A stretch of 64,000 nt of DNA, taken from contig NZ_JACRYL010000004.1 in assembly GCF_014306625.1 (NCBI RefSeq), positions 186,001-250,000 on the forward strand. Reading direction: 5' to 3'. The position numbers and the translations under genes were made by a program. The stretch is from Pedobacter fastidiosus (GTDB taxonomy: Bacteria > Bacteroidota > Bacteroidia > Sphingobacteriales > Sphingobacteriaceae). Position 1 is the first letter of the stretch; every line of letters starts with the position of its first letter. Of this stretch, positions 44,270 through 54,176 are shown in pieces. The notes beneath the pieces are model-generated. The model did no database searches. It was not told the origin of the DNA and was given only the letters and a program-made list of their open reading frames with translations.

Positions 44270-45064
44270 ATGATTTTAAATAAAGTAGAAAAAGCGAACA
44301 TTGAACCAAGAATTACACTAATAGGAGCGGGTCCTGGTGATCCTGATTTATTTAGTTTAAAAGGTGTTAAAGCATTAAAAACAGCTGATGTTGTTTTATA
44401 CGATGCAAATGTGAACGAAGCTTTATTGTGTCATGCTCCAGATGGGATTCCGAAAGTTTACGTTGGTAAACGCACTGATGATGAAGATTTCTCGCAAGAT
44501 GCGGTAAACAAGCTAATTGTAGATTATGCTTTAAACTATGGTCATGTGGTTCGTTTAAAAAGTGGAGATCCATTTTTCTTTGCTAAAGGCTATGAAGAAA
44601 TAGATGCTGCAGAATCTTACAGCATCCCAACTGAAATTATTCCGGGTATTTCTAGTGCGACTGGTGCGCCAAGTTTACAGAAAATCCCAATGATTTATAA
44701 AGACTTAAGCGAAAGTTTTTGGGCAGTTACCGGTACAAATTCAAGAGGAGAAATATCAGAAGATTTATATATCGCGGCTAAAACTAAGGCTACAATTGTT
44801 GTTTTAAACGGAATTGAAAAAGTGGCAGAAATTGCTGCAATCTTTCAAGGAGAAAATAAAGGCTTACTACCTGTCGCAGTAATTCAAAACGGATCTTCAC
44901 CAGATGAAAAAATTGCTATCGGCATTGTAGATACCATTGCAGAAATTGTTGCCGATAAAAAAATAAATGCTCCAGCATTATTGGTTTTTGGCGATGTAGT
45001 TTCGTTACATCCGCAGTTTCAACCCATCAGAGATTTTTACGAAGTTATTGCTAATGAATATTAA
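44270..45064 (+). CDS. Divergent uroporphyrinogen-III C-methyltransferase paralogue
   Basis: A 264-aa paralogue of the cobA product at 35734. The SAM-binding start LIGAGPGDPDLFSLKG is kept, but several near-constant sites differ: LKSGDPFFFAKGYEE in place of LKGGDPFVFGRG, and PMIYKDLSESFW in place of PVTHRGMSESFW, so the conserved His-Arg is lost; YDANVNEALL replaces YDALTNEALL. It stands alone with its own promoter that matches that of the sulfite reductase operon. It may have altered activity or a regulatory or structural role; conventional methyltransferase activity is uncertain. Confidence 0.85.
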   Translation: MILNKVEKANIEPRITLIGAGPGDPDLFSLKGVKALKTADVVLYDANVNEALLCHAPDGIPKVYVGKRTDDEDFSQDAVNKLIVDYALNYGHVVRLKSGDPFFFAKGYEEIDAAESYSIPTEIIPGISSATGAPSLQKIPMIYKDLSESFWAVTGTNSRGEISEDLYIAAKTKATIVVLNGIEKVAEIAAIFQGENKGLLPVAVIQNGSSPDEKIAIGIVDTIAEIVADKKINAPALLVFGDVVSLHPQFQPIRDFYEVIANEY

Positions 45065-45110
45065 GGTGTAATCAACCTAATCTAAACCACATATATTTGT
45101 TTTGTTGTTG

Positions 45111-45141
45111 AAACCGCTGGCGAAAGTTTAGCGGTTTTTTT
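45111..45141 (+). terminator. Rho-independent terminator
   Basis: AAACCGCT (45111-45118) pairs with AGCGGTTT (45130-45137) and is followed by a T run. It lies ~45 bp after the second methyltransferase gene. Confidence 0.85.
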
Positions 45142-45453
45142 GCGTTTGGGAAGTTTCCCGCAGATTACGCTGATTTAAATGTGATATGAGCAAGCTTTTG
45201 TTTTTAAGCCTGATTGAAACGGCAGCCACCAATTTTTCTATTGGTGCTACAGTGCAAAGCAGGGCTGTAATCTGCCACAAAGTGATGACCTTACGCTTTC
45301 AGAAAAAAATTGGCCTAATTATTTATTAAGTCTTAATTCTTCCAAAAAATTCTAAATCGAAGAGAAAAACCACTCTTCAAAATTTAATATTCTAATATTT
45401 CCAAATCAGAAAACAATTACTAACTTAACGAAGTTATCTACACCAAATATTTG
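45142..45453. other. Spacer upstream of glgA with dispersed-repeat pieces
   Basis: After the terminator comes CCCGCAGATTACGCTGATTT (45155-45177 region), a motif type also seen at 50309. TTTTTAAGCCTGATTG (45201-45216) is the reverse complement of a stretch near 48374-48390. A hairpin-like ACCAATTTTTCTATTGGT is at 45217-45236. The last 130 bases are AT-rich and should hold the glgA promoter. No gene seen. Confidence 0.5.
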
Positions 45454-46866
45454 ATGGAAATTATACATGTTAGTGCCGAGTGTTACCCTGTTGCAAAAGT
45501 TGGCGGTTTGGCCGACGTGGTAGGGGCTTTACCGAAATATCAAAATAAGTTAGGCCACATTGCCAAAGTGGTTGTTCCTGCATACGATACCAAATTTATC
45601 CGCGAAAATGATTTCGAGGTAACTTACGATGCTTGGGCAAATTATGGCAATAATCACTTCCAATTTCGTGTGTTTAAAGAGAAAACCAATAAGCTTGGTT
45701 TTGATTTATATATCGTTCATATTCAAGGTTTAACAGATAGACCAAATGTTTATGGTTACGCTGATGATACCGAGAGATTTATTGCTTTTCAAATTGCTGT
45801 TTTAGACTGGATTGTACAATGGGAGCATCGTCCGGATGTAATTCATTGTCATGATCACCATACTGGCTTGATTCCTTTCATGGTTACAAATTCAGTAAAG
45901 TACGCAACTATCAGTACCGTTCCAACGGTTTTAACCATTCATAATGCACAATACCAAGGGCAGTTTGGATGGGATAAATTATACTACTTACCCGCTTTCG
46001 ATTTATGGAAATCTGGTTTGCTAGAATGGGATAAAGACATAAATCCATTAGCATCTGCAATTAAATGTGCCTGGAGAGTAACCACAGTTTCGCCAAGTTA
46101 CTTGGAAGAAATGATGAATAATGCTCGTGGATTGGAAAGTTTATTGCGGCAAGAGAGATATAAATGTGTTGGGATTTTGAACGGTATTGATACCGAAGTC
46201 TGGAATCCGGAAACCGACCCAATGCTTGGAAAAAGTTACAATATTAAAACAGTTGAAGCAGGTAAATTAGCAAACAAAACGGCGCTTTGCAATGTTTTTC
46301 AATTAGATCCATCTAAGCCATTATTTACTTTTATTGGTAGATTGGTAGATGAAAAAGGAGCGGATTTACTGCCTGATATTTTCTACACTGCGCTACAGCA
46401 ACACGGCGATAATATCAATGTGTTGGTTTTAGGCTCTGGCGACAATTGGGTTGAAGGAAGATTGAATCAGCTTAAAGATATTTTCGGTGGAAAATACAAC
46501 GCATACATTGGTTATAACGAGCAAGTTTCGCATGAGATGTATGCTGGTGCAGATTTTCTCTTAATGCCATCAAGGGTGGAACCTTGTGGTTTGAATCAGC
46601 TTTATGCATTAAGATATGGAACAGTTCCTATTGTGCGTAGAGTTGGTGGTTTGAAAGATACAGTTGTAGATATTGGCGATGGAGGCTTTGGAATTTGTCA
46701 TGATCAAACCAGTATTTGGGATGTTACCCACGCCATAAACAGATCAATAGAATTATATAACGACAAAAAGAAATTTAAAGCGGTGCGAAAAACAATGATG
46801 AAAATAGATCATTCTTGGGACAGGGCAGCGCTAAATTATACAGAATTATACCAAATATTAAAATAA
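45454..46866 (+). CDS. glgA: Glycogen synthase (GT5)
   Basis: A 470-aa ADP-glucose-dependent glycogen synthase, cytoplasmic. ATG at 45454 is used; a TTG directly before it also lies in frame. The N-terminal ADP-glucose motif is VAKVGGLADVVGALP (KxGGL). The C-terminal GT-B half has FIGRLVDEKGADLLPDIF and MPSRVEPCGLNQLYALRYGT, a typical E-containing nucleotide-sugar site. It sits 10 nt upstream of glgC, forming the two-gene glycogen operon. Confidence 0.95.
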   Translation: MEIIHVSAECYPVAKVGGLADVVGALPKYQNKLGHIAKVVVPAYDTKFIRENDFEVTYDAWANYGNNHFQFRVFKEKTNKLGFDLYIVHIQGLTDRPNVYGYADDTERFIAFQIAVLDWIVQWEHRPDVIHCHDHHTGLIPFMVTNSVKYATISTVPTVLTIHNAQYQGQFGWDKLYYLPAFDLWKSGLLEWDKDINPLASAIKCAWRVTTVSPSYLEEMMNNARGLESLLRQERYKCVGILNGIDTEVWNPETDPMLGKSYNIKTVEAGKLANKTALCNVFQLDPSKPLFTFIGRLVDEKGADLLPDIFYTALQQHGDNINVLVLGSGDNWVEGRLNQLKDIFGGKYNAYIGYNEQVSHEMYAGADFLLMPSRVEPCGLNQLYALRYGTVPIVRRVGGLKDTVVDIGDGGFGICHDQTSIWDVTHAINRSIELYNDKKKFKAVRKTMMKIDHSWDRAALNYTELYQILK

Positions 46867-46876
46867 GCTTAAACGT

Positions 46877-48145
46877 ATGACTGACAAAGTTTTAGGCGTT
46901 ATCCTCGGCGGTGGCCAAGGCTCTAGATTATCGCCATTAACACAAACACGATCTAAACCTGCAGTACCAATTGCTGGTAAATATCGCCTTGTAGACATCC
47001 CAATTTCTAATTGCCTAAATTCTGGCATACATAGGATGTTTGTGTTAACACAGTTCAATTCAGCATCCCTAAATAAACACATTAAAAACACCTATCACTT
47101 TAGCCATTTTAGTACGGCTTTTGTTGATATTTTGGCGGCTGAGCAAACTGTACAAAACTCGGGTTGGTTCCAAGGAACTGCTGATGCAGTTAGGCAATGT
47201 ATGCACCACATTGTTTCGCATGAATTCGATTATATTTTAATTCTCTCTGGAGATCAATTGTATCAAATGGATTTTAAAGATATGATTGAAAAACATATCG
47301 AAGCCAATGCAGAAATTACCATTGCAACCATTCCGGTAACGGCAAAGGATGCAACTGATTTTGGTATTTTAAAAGCAGATGAAGAAAATATGATTACTTC
47401 ATTTATCGAAAAACCAAAAACAGGATTAGATGAATGGATTTCGGATACAGGCGAAGAAATGCAAAGTGAAGGACGTAACTTCTTGGCTTCTATGGGTATT
47501 TATGTTTTCAATCGCCAATACTTAATCAATATTCTGAATGAAAATGAAGAAGAAAAGGATTTTGGTAAAGAAATTTTACCTAGAGCAATTGAGCAAAGTA
47601 GAGTTTTAAGCTATCAATACGAAGGTTACTGGACGGATATTGGTAACATATCTTCGTTCTTTGAAGCCAATTTGGGCTTAACCGATGAATTGCCAAAATT
47701 CAATATGTTCGATAGTAATCATACTATTTTTACTAGAGCAAGGATGCTTCCTCCATCTAAAATTTCGGGCACTACTTTAGAGAAAACGATTATAGCCGAG
47801 GGCTGTATTATCCAAGCCAGTAGAGTGGAACATGCTGTTTTAGGGATCAGATCTAGAATAGGTAAGCACACCGTAATTACCAATGCTTACATAATGGGAA
47901 GCGATCGTTATCAAACTTTGGAAGAAATACGATCTGAAACTGATGCTGGTCATTCGTTAATTGGAATCGGCGATCGTTGTTACATCAATAACGCCATTAT
48001 TGATAAAAATTGCAGTATCGGTAACGATGTAAAAATTAATGGAGGTCCACATTTAGAAGATGGCGATTTTGAACTTTATGCTGTAAAAGATGGCATCGTA
48101 GTAATAAAAAAAGGAGCAGTTTTGCCAAGTGGAACTGTAATTTAA
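46877..48145 (+). CDS. glgC: Glucose-1-phosphate adenylyltransferase
   Basis: A 422-aa ADP-glucose pyrophosphorylase that makes the donor for GlgA. The nucleotide-binding start is LGVILGGGQGSRLSPLT with RSKPAVPIAGKYRLVDIPIS; FLASMGIYVF and SYQYEGYWTDIGNISSFFEA are substrate-site blocks. The C-terminal ~120 residues form the left-handed beta helix (hexapeptide repeats). Allosteric effectors cannot be read from sequence alone. A strong terminator follows. Confidence 0.96.
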   Translation: MTDKVLGVILGGGQGSRLSPLTQTRSKPAVPIAGKYRLVDIPISNCLNSGIHRMFVLTQFNSASLNKHIKNTYHFSHFSTAFVDILAAEQTVQNSGWFQGTADAVRQCMHHIVSHEFDYILILSGDQLYQMDFKDMIEKHIEANAEITIATIPVTAKDATDFGILKADEENMITSFIEKPKTGLDEWISDTGEEMQSEGRNFLASMGIYVFNRQYLINILNENEEEKDFGKEILPRAIEQSRVLSYQYEGYWTDIGNISSFFEANLGLTDELPKFNMFDSNHTIFTRARMLPPSKISGTTLEKTIIAEGCIIQASRVEHAVLGIRSRIGKHTVITNAYIMGSDRYQTLEEIRSETDAGHSLIGIGDRCYINNAIIDKNCSIGNDVKINGGPHLEDGDFELYAVKDGIVVIKKGAVLPSGTVI

Positions 48146-48168
48146 GATAATCATTATCATTAACTAGA

Positions 48169-48199
48169 GCCAGTTTAGATTTTTCTAAACTGGTTTTTT
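48169..48199 (+). terminator. Rho-independent terminator after glgC
   Basis: CCAGTTTAGA (48169-48178) pairs perfectly with TCTAAACTGG (48183-48192), followed by seven T. Confidence 0.93.
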
Positions 48200-48505
48200 T
48201 ATTGCAACAATTTGCCAAATCCTAGCTTTCAGTTGGCTGAGGTTTTTTTGAAAGCGGGCGTTCGGTATTCTTTGGGATCTGCAGTTCTGTGCAAAAGGCA
48301 TTTCTTTTGAACTTTTAATTCCAAGTCCTCGCTGCGCTTTGGGCTTTTCATTTTTCTAAGGGAATCCGCATGCGACAATCAGGCTTAAAAAACAAAGAAG
48401 CGTTTCAAACATGATGCATCAAAAACAAGATAGATGCTCAAAAACCCAAAATAACTCCAACATTTTCTGCATCGACTTGTTAGTTAATAAACATATAAAT
48501 TGCTT
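48200..48505. other. Spacer between glgC and the GH15 gene
   Basis: About 300 bases with no ORF. The stretch CAATCAGGCTTAAAAAACAA (48376-48395) is an inverted relative of 45195-45218, marking a dispersed repeat. The last ~90 bases before ATG 48506 are AT-rich and are the likely promoter region. Confidence 0.45.
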
Positions 48506-50290
48506 ATGGCAGATCAACACCTTTATCAAACCGGAATTATAGGGAACTGTGCTTTTATTGCACACGTAAATAAAAACACAGATATATCTTGGCTTTGCTG
48601 GCCACGATTTGATAGTCCTTTTATTTTTGGAAGTTTGTTAGATAAGAAGAAAGGAGGAGAATTTTCTATTCTACCTCAAGGAGAGTTTACTTCTAATCAA
48701 TATTATATAGAAAATACAAATGTTTTAAGAACGGAAATTACAGCCGAAGATGGGAAATATCGAATAACAGATTTTGCACCTAGATTTCACCTTTACGAGC
48801 GATATTTTAAGCCTTTAATGTTAATCAGGAAAATTGAGCCATTAGAAGGGAGTCCAAGAATTACCGTAAAATGTGATCCTGTTTGTGATTATGGACAAGG
48901 AAAAATGAAAGCCAGTATTGGCAGCAACCATATCGATTATTTGGGTTGCGATGAAAATACCAGATTAAGCACAAATGTATCTTTAAATTACATAGTCGAC
49001 GAAAAGGCATTTGTGCTTAATGAGGCTAAGTATTTAATTTTAACTTACGGACATAATCTTGAAGCACCTGTTGTAAGTACAGCAGAGCGGTTTTTGAGAG
49101 AAACAATAGCTTATTGGCGCTTGTGGATTAAACATAGTTCAATCGCTGGGTTTTACCAACCTTTTGTAATCCGTTCGGCATTGGTTTTAAAAATTCATCA
49201 GTACGAAGATACGGGAGCAATTATAGCAGCAAGTACTACCAGTTTGCCAGAATTCCCTGGAAGCACGCGAAACTGGGATTATCGCTATTGTTGGCTTCGC
49301 GATTCTTATTATGTTTTAACCTCGCTCAATCACATCGGACATTTTGAAGAAATGGAAAAGTATTTCAGTTACTTATCTGATATTTCTCACGCTGAAGATG
49401 ATCGTTATCAGCCACTTTATAGTATAACCGGAGAAAGAAAAATAACAGAAAATATTTTAGAGCACTTAGATGGTTACGAAGGTGAAAAGCCAATTCGAAT
49501 TGGTAACCAAGCTTATGAGCATATTCAGAACGATATTTATGGTCAGGTTTTAATTTCTATGTTGCCTTTATATACCGACCATCGTTTTGTATTTTCAGAA
49601 AGAAGCGATTCAGTAAAATGGATTGAGGGCGTGTTATCTAAAATCGAAAGAACAATTGATGAAAAAGATGCCGGGATTTGGGAATTTAGAAATATAGCAA
49701 ACGTACATTGTTACAGCAATTTGTTTCAATGGGCTGGAGCAAATGCGGCTTTAAAAATGGCAAAAACTATTGGAAATCTAGATTTTGAAAAACGGGCTCA
49801 GATTTTGATCGATAAAGCTGCTTCACATATCGAAGCTTGTTACGATCCCGAAAGAAAGGTTTATACAAATGCCGTTGGAAGTAAGCATTTAGATGCAAGT
49901 ACTTTACAATTAATTATGATGAATTATTTAGATCCTGCTTCAGATCGTGCGAAAGATCATTTAATTGCCTTAGAAAGAGAATTGAAAACAGAAGATGGAT
50001 TATTCTATAGGTACATTCATGAGGATGATTTTGGAAAACCTAAAACCACATTCTTAATTTGTGCATTCTGGTATGTTGAAGCTTTGGCTTGTGTGGGCAG
50101 AATGGATGAAGCCATTAAGGAATTTGAAAATATAATAAAATACTGCAATCACTTATTACTTTTTAGCGAAGATGTTGATGCAAAAACTGGAAGTCAGTGG
50201 GGGAATTTCCCGCAGGCATATAGCCATGTTGGTTTAATGAACGCGGCTTATCGCATTGCTATTAAATTAGATAGACCAATATTTTTATAA
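48506..50290 (+). CDS. GH15 family glycoside hydrolase (glucoamylase/trehalase-like)
   Basis: A 594-aa cytoplasmic GH15 protein. I use the ATG at 48506 (MADQHLYQTG); the frame extends two codons to a TTG. The N-terminal trehalase-like beta domain (ISWLCWPRFDSPFIFG) precedes the (alpha/alpha)6 catalytic barrel with STRNWDYRYCWLRDSYY and WGNFPQAYSHVGLMNAAYR, typical of the family. It is next to a convergent trehalose-6-phosphate synthase/phosphatase gene and downstream of glycogen genes. It could hydrolyse trehalose or alpha-glucans; the sequence does not decide. Confidence 0.9.
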   Translation: MADQHLYQTGIIGNCAFIAHVNKNTDISWLCWPRFDSPFIFGSLLDKKKGGEFSILPQGEFTSNQYYIENTNVLRTEITAEDGKYRITDFAPRFHLYERYFKPLMLIRKIEPLEGSPRITVKCDPVCDYGQGKMKASIGSNHIDYLGCDENTRLSTNVSLNYIVDEKAFVLNEAKYLILTYGHNLEAPVVSTAERFLRETIAYWRLWIKHSSIAGFYQPFVIRSALVLKIHQYEDTGAIIAASTTSLPEFPGSTRNWDYRYCWLRDSYYVLTSLNHIGHFEEMEKYFSYLSDISHAEDDRYQPLYSITGERKITENILEHLDGYEGEKPIRIGNQAYEHIQNDIYGQVLISMLPLYTDHRFVFSERSDSVKWIEGVLSKIERTIDEKDAGIWEFRNIANVHCYSNLFQWAGANAALKMAKTIGNLDFEKRAQILIDKAASHIEACYDPERKVYTNAVGSKHLDASTLQLIMMNYLDPASDRAKDHLIALERELKTEDGLFYRYIHEDDFGKPKTTFLICAFWYVEALACVGRMDEAIKEFENIIKYCNHLLLFSEDVDAKTGSQWGNFPQAYSHVGLMNAAYRIAIKLDRPIFL

Positions 50291-50308
50291 TATTTGGAAT
50301 AATTTTTT

Positions 50309-50376
50309 CCCGCAGATTAGGGAGATAAACGCAGAATACATCAGCGAAAATCTCCTAGATCTGCGGGATTTTTTTT
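50309..50376. terminator. Long-stem bidirectional terminator between convergent genes
   Basis: CCCGCAGATTAGGGAGAT (50309-50326) pairs with ATCTCCTAGATCTGCGGG (50350-50367) with one offset, then eight T. It belongs to a CGCAGATT repeat type and separates GH15 (+) from otsAB (-). Confidence 0.85.
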
Positions 50377-50444
50377 AAAAATATTCAGATTGAGTTTTTC
50401 GAAATGCCAATTAAAAAAATCGGCAAGCTCAAAAGAACAATTAC

Positions 50445-52634
50445 CTAAATTCGGTCAATAAATTCTTCCTTAACCAAACTCCAAAGCAACTTTCTTACTT
50501 CTTTAAAATCATTCAAATAATACTTGGCTTCAGAAATATTATTTCCAACTTTAATCGTGAAAGCATTATCTGGCAGTGCCTTAAAAATATCTTCATCAGT
50601 ATGGTCATCACCAAGTGCTAAAATGAAATCGGGATTTTTATTATAAAGCCAATTCAAGGCAGCTTTTCCTTTATTAACCTCCATGTTTTTAAACTCGATC
50701 ACTTTATTACCAGGCATTAACTGTAAACCTTTATCTGCAGCCAAAATCTTCATGTGACTAACTATTTCATTGGCTCTTAAATCTCCCAAACCTTCCTCAG
50801 CTTTGCGGTAGTGCCAAACCAAAGAATAACTTTTTTCTTCGATAAAAGAACCCGGAGTTCTATCTGTATAAGTTTCTAATTGTGATTTTATTTCCTGTTT
50901 CCACTGATCGGTAAGTAGGGGAAGGCTGTTCCATTTTTCGCCCTGCGATTTTTGCCAGGCGCCATGTTCCGCAATTAAATCTACTTTTAAATGCCCAAAC
51001 CAAGTTTCTAGTGTTTCATGTCTTCTACCGCTAATAATTACAACTTTATTGGCTTTATCAATCGTTAGGTTTTCGATAAGGTCGTACAATTCTTCATCTG
51101 GAGATGCGTCATCTATATTTCCTGTAAAATCTACAAGTGTTCCGTCATAATCTAAAAAGAGCACTCTATCCTTTGTCTGTGCGTGTTTTGTGGCAATAAT
51201 TTCGTTAACAGAATTTACTGCATGTTTTGTTAATAATGATTTTTGAGAATCTTTCACTTCGTTTAATCTTAAAATAAAATTATTTACCCAATGCTTTACA
51301 TTGAATTTTTCTACAATCGCTCGCATGGCAACCATGCGACGGTTTTGTTCTTCCATTGGCATTTTTAAAGCCACAACTATAGCATCCATAATATCACCAA
51401 GGTTATTAGGGTTTACCAATAATGCATCAGTTAATTCTTTCGATGCACCTGCCATTTCGCTCAGGATGAGTACACCATCTTCATTATTTCTACTGGCAAT
51501 ATATTCCTTGCTTACCAAATTCATACCATCTCGCATGGGCGTAACAAGGCAAATATCAGCAGATGAATAGAGTGCAGATAAAACCTCAATTGGAAAAGAA
51601 CGATAGAAGTAATTTACTGGAATCCAATCCATAGATCGGTATCTAGCATTTAAATTTCCTACAAATTGGTCTATTTGATCTCTTAAATCGCTGTATTGTT
51701 GAACGGTATCTCGTGAGGGAACCACAATCATGAACAGTTCTATTTTGCCAATATATTCTGGATGGATTTGTAGAAGCAGTTCTAATGCTTTTAAACGTTC
51801 CAAAATTCCCTTGCTGTAATCCAATCGATCTATAGAAAGAATAATTTTCACCTCTTCTTTGCCATGCCTAAAGTAATCGATTTCCTTTTTAACTTCATCA
51901 GTCGAGGTTAAGTTGGAGAATTTTTCAAAATCAATTCCCATTGGGAAAGCCTCTACTACAATTTGTCTTTCGTTGCTGCTTAAAACATTTGAGGATGAAT
52001 TTACAGGCAATAAACGAGTAGCGGTACTGATAAAATGTCGAACATCATCAAAGGTATGGAAGCCAATTAAATCTGCTCCGATAAGTCCATTCAATATTTC
52101 TTCACGCCAGGGAATCAGTCTGAAAATTTCGTAAGATGGAAACGGGATGTGCTGGAAAAATCCAATGGTTGCTGTTGTTAATTTTTCTCTCAAAATACCT
52201 GGGAGAAGGAGTAATTGATAATCTTGAATCCATATTTTATCTCGGCGATTTAACACTTGCATTGCACTCTTGGCAAACTTCTCGTTAACCGATTTATAAC
52301 AATCCCAATAGCTCTGTTCGTAATGCGCATAAGTAACCAGGTAATGAAATACCGGCCATAAAACTTCGTTTGAAAACCCCTCGTAATATAAATTGATTTC
52401 TTCCTGTGTTAAAAAAACTGGATAGAGGTTAAGTTCTGCTAATTTTTGTATCACTTCTTCTTGGCGTTCTTCAGGAACTTCTATTCCCGGCCAGCCTATC
52501 CAAATTGAGTTTCCAGATTTGTAAACATCTCCCAATCCCGTTGCAAGTCCGCCCTCACTTGGAATAAAGGTATATTCGCTGTTTTCTTCGATTATTTTAA
52601 CGGGAAGTCGATTCGATATTATAACTGTCTTCAT
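50445..52634 (-). CDS. otsAB: Bifunctional trehalose-6-phosphate synthase/phosphatase
   Basis: A 729-aa fusion: residues ~1-475 are GT20 synthase (VIISNRLPVKI, the WIGWPG motif, QDYQLLLLPG, HIPFPSYEIFR, SIDRLDYSKGI), and ~490-729 a HAD phosphatase (FLDYDGTLVDF, VIISGRRHETL, LALGDDHTDEDIF). It makes trehalose from UDP-glucose and glucose-6-phosphate. The start is ATG 52634; an in-frame GTG at 52655 adds seven residues. It faces the GH15 gene across a shared terminator. Confidence 0.95.
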   Translation of the reverse strand: MKTVIISNRLPVKIIEENSEYTFIPSEGGLATGLGDVYKSGNSIWIGWPGIEVPEERQEEVIQKLAELNLYPVFLTQEEINLYYEGFSNEVLWPVFHYLVTYAHYEQSYWDCYKSVNEKFAKSAMQVLNRRDKIWIQDYQLLLLPGILREKLTTATIGFFQHIPFPSYEIFRLIPWREEILNGLIGADLIGFHTFDDVRHFISTATRLLPVNSSSNVLSSNERQIVVEAFPMGIDFEKFSNLTSTDEVKKEIDYFRHGKEEVKIILSIDRLDYSKGILERLKALELLLQIHPEYIGKIELFMIVVPSRDTVQQYSDLRDQIDQFVGNLNARYRSMDWIPVNYFYRSFPIEVLSALYSSADICLVTPMRDGMNLVSKEYIASRNNEDGVLILSEMAGASKELTDALLVNPNNLGDIMDAIVVALKMPMEEQNRRMVAMRAIVEKFNVKHWVNNFILRLNEVKDSQKSLLTKHAVNSVNEIIATKHAQTKDRVLFLDYDGTLVDFTGNIDDASPDEELYDLIENLTIDKANKVVIISGRRHETLETWFGHLKVDLIAEHGAWQKSQGEKWNSLPLLTDQWKQEIKSQLETYTDRTPGSFIEEKSYSLVWHYRKAEEGLGDLRANEIVSHMKILAADKGLQLMPGNKVIEFKNMEVNKGKAALNWLYNKNPDFILALGDDHTDEDIFKALPDNAFTIKVGNNISEAKYYLNDFKEVRKLLWSLVKEEFIDRI

Positions 52635-52739
52635 GCTTGTATTTGATGTATCCACATAAATAAAAGCGTGTAATTCTGTTTTTGTTTGAAATTAAGGTTT
52701 AAAAAACATTCAAATGATTTAAAGGAAAGACATTAACCA

Positions 52740-52817
52740 TAGATGAAAAGGATGAACACAGATAAGGAAAAATTAATTTTAATATGCGTTTATCTGTAAA
52801 ATCTGAGGTCGAAAAAT
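52740..52817. repeat. Dispersed repeat fragment before otsAB/after the kinase
   Basis: ATAGATGAAAAGGATGAACA CAGATAA-type sequence (52739-52767) followed by GCGTTTATCTGTAAAATCTG resembles the common 'accacagataaaggatgaacacagat' type of intergenic repeat. Based on pattern memory; no ORF here. Confidence 0.35.
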
Positions 52818-54176
52818 CTACACGTAATTAAACAGCAAAGAAAATGTAGTTTGCTCATTAGGAGTAGAAACTACTTCGATACTGCCTTTGTGCATTTTCA
52901 TAATATTGCGACTGATTGTTAATCCAATTCCTGATCCATTTTTGCGAGTGGTGTAGAACGGGACGAAAATTTTCTCTATATCTGCTGATTCTATACCTTT
53001 TCCGTTATCAGTTACATCTATGTACAATTTAGTGTTTTCTAAACGATAGCTCACAGAAATGTGTGGGTTCTCATTTTCCTCAACCGAATAAATACTATTT
53101 GTTATTAGGTTAATAAGCACTTGTTCAATCAGTTTTAAATCCAATTGAACTGTAATTTTAGAGGAGGTTTGTTCTACCTCCAAAACCACATTTTTAACTT
53201 TGGCAAAAGGTTGCATTAAAACTTTAATGTGCTTTAAAATTTCTCCAATAGTATGCGATTCTAAATTTGGGGTGGGAAGCTCTGCGATTAATCGGTAATC
53301 CTTTACGAAGTCCAATAAACCTGAAGACCTTCTTTTAATCGTTTGAAGAGCGGTTTTTAAATCCTCCATTTCTTCGAGATCAAGATTTTCTTTATCTGTA
53401 ACCATACTATTTATCGTGTCGGATAAGGAACTGATTGGCGTAATAGAGTTTAATATTTCATGAGAAATTACGCCAATTAATCTGTTCCAAGCTTCGGTTT
53501 CCTTTTGTTCAATTTCATCCTTAATGTTTTGAAAACTGATAATGGTATAGTTTTTTCCATAAAGGTTTAAAGGAATAACTTCGGTAGAAAGCTGGATGAG
53601 TTTCTCCTGTATTTTAAGTTCTAAAAACCGTTTTCCTCCAGATGAAATTTGTTCAACCTCGTTGGTAAAACTTGGTAAATGTTGTTTTAATCTATGCCAG
53701 TATTTATAAGCTGGAACACCCAAAAGAGAAGATGCGGCTTGATTAAAAAAAGCAATTTCTTCGTTTTCACCCTCACTTTGAGAGCGATTAATAACAATTA
53801 CACCAACAGGAACCTGCTCTAGAATAGTTTTGATAAGTTGAAAAATCGCTTCCTGTTCTAGCCTGATTTGCTTATGAACTTGCAAAATATCGCCAAAAGA
53901 TTCATATAGTTCTGGGAAGCTTCCTCTAGTCGCTTTGTTTTTAAAATTTAATGTATGATCCCTAGTTTTTACAGCTAAAATAAAACGCTTTATATCCGAT
54001 CGGATTTCGTTAATATAGTAGTAAAGCGAAACGATAGACCCTAATAATATTAAGCCTACTCCAATTATTGTAAACCAAAGCTGAGTGTTGCTTATTAAAT
54101 AAAATAGGAGATAGGCCAGTAGGTTTATAACCAAGAGCTTAATAATCAATCGAAAGGTAAAGCGTTTGTAAAACAT
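52818..54176 (-). CDS. NtrY-like sensor histidine kinase
   Basis: A 452-aa sensor kinase: two N-terminal membrane helices (residues ~10-50), a PAS-like region (~110-220), HisKA with the phospho-His in LIGVISHEILNSITP and an ATPase domain with NLITNSIYSVEE, DVTDNGKGIES and GSGIGLTISRNIM. It lacks a large extracellular sensor loop, so it may sense the membrane. It is transcribed after the sigma-54 response regulator (91-bp gap), which it presumably phosphorylates. Confidence 0.93.
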   Translation of the reverse strand: MFYKRFTFRLIIKLLVINLLAYLLFYLISNTQLWFTIIGVGLILLGSIVSLYYYINEIRSDIKRFILAVKTRDHTLNFKNKATRGSFPELYESFGDILQVHKQIRLEQEAIFQLIKTILEQVPVGVIVINRSQSEGENEEIAFFNQAASSLLGVPAYKYWHRLKQHLPSFTNEVEQISSGGKRFLELKIQEKLIQLSTEVIPLNLYGKNYTIISFQNIKDEIEQKETEAWNRLIGVISHEILNSITPISSLSDTINSMVTDKENLDLEEMEDLKTALQTIKRRSSGLLDFVKDYRLIAELPTPNLESHTIGEILKHIKVLMQPFAKVKNVVLEVEQTSSKITVQLDLKLIEQVLINLITNSIYSVEENENPHISVSYRLENTKLYIDVTDNGKGIESADIEKIFVPFYTTRKNGSGIGLTISRNIMKMHKGSIEVVSTPNEQTTFSLLFNYV

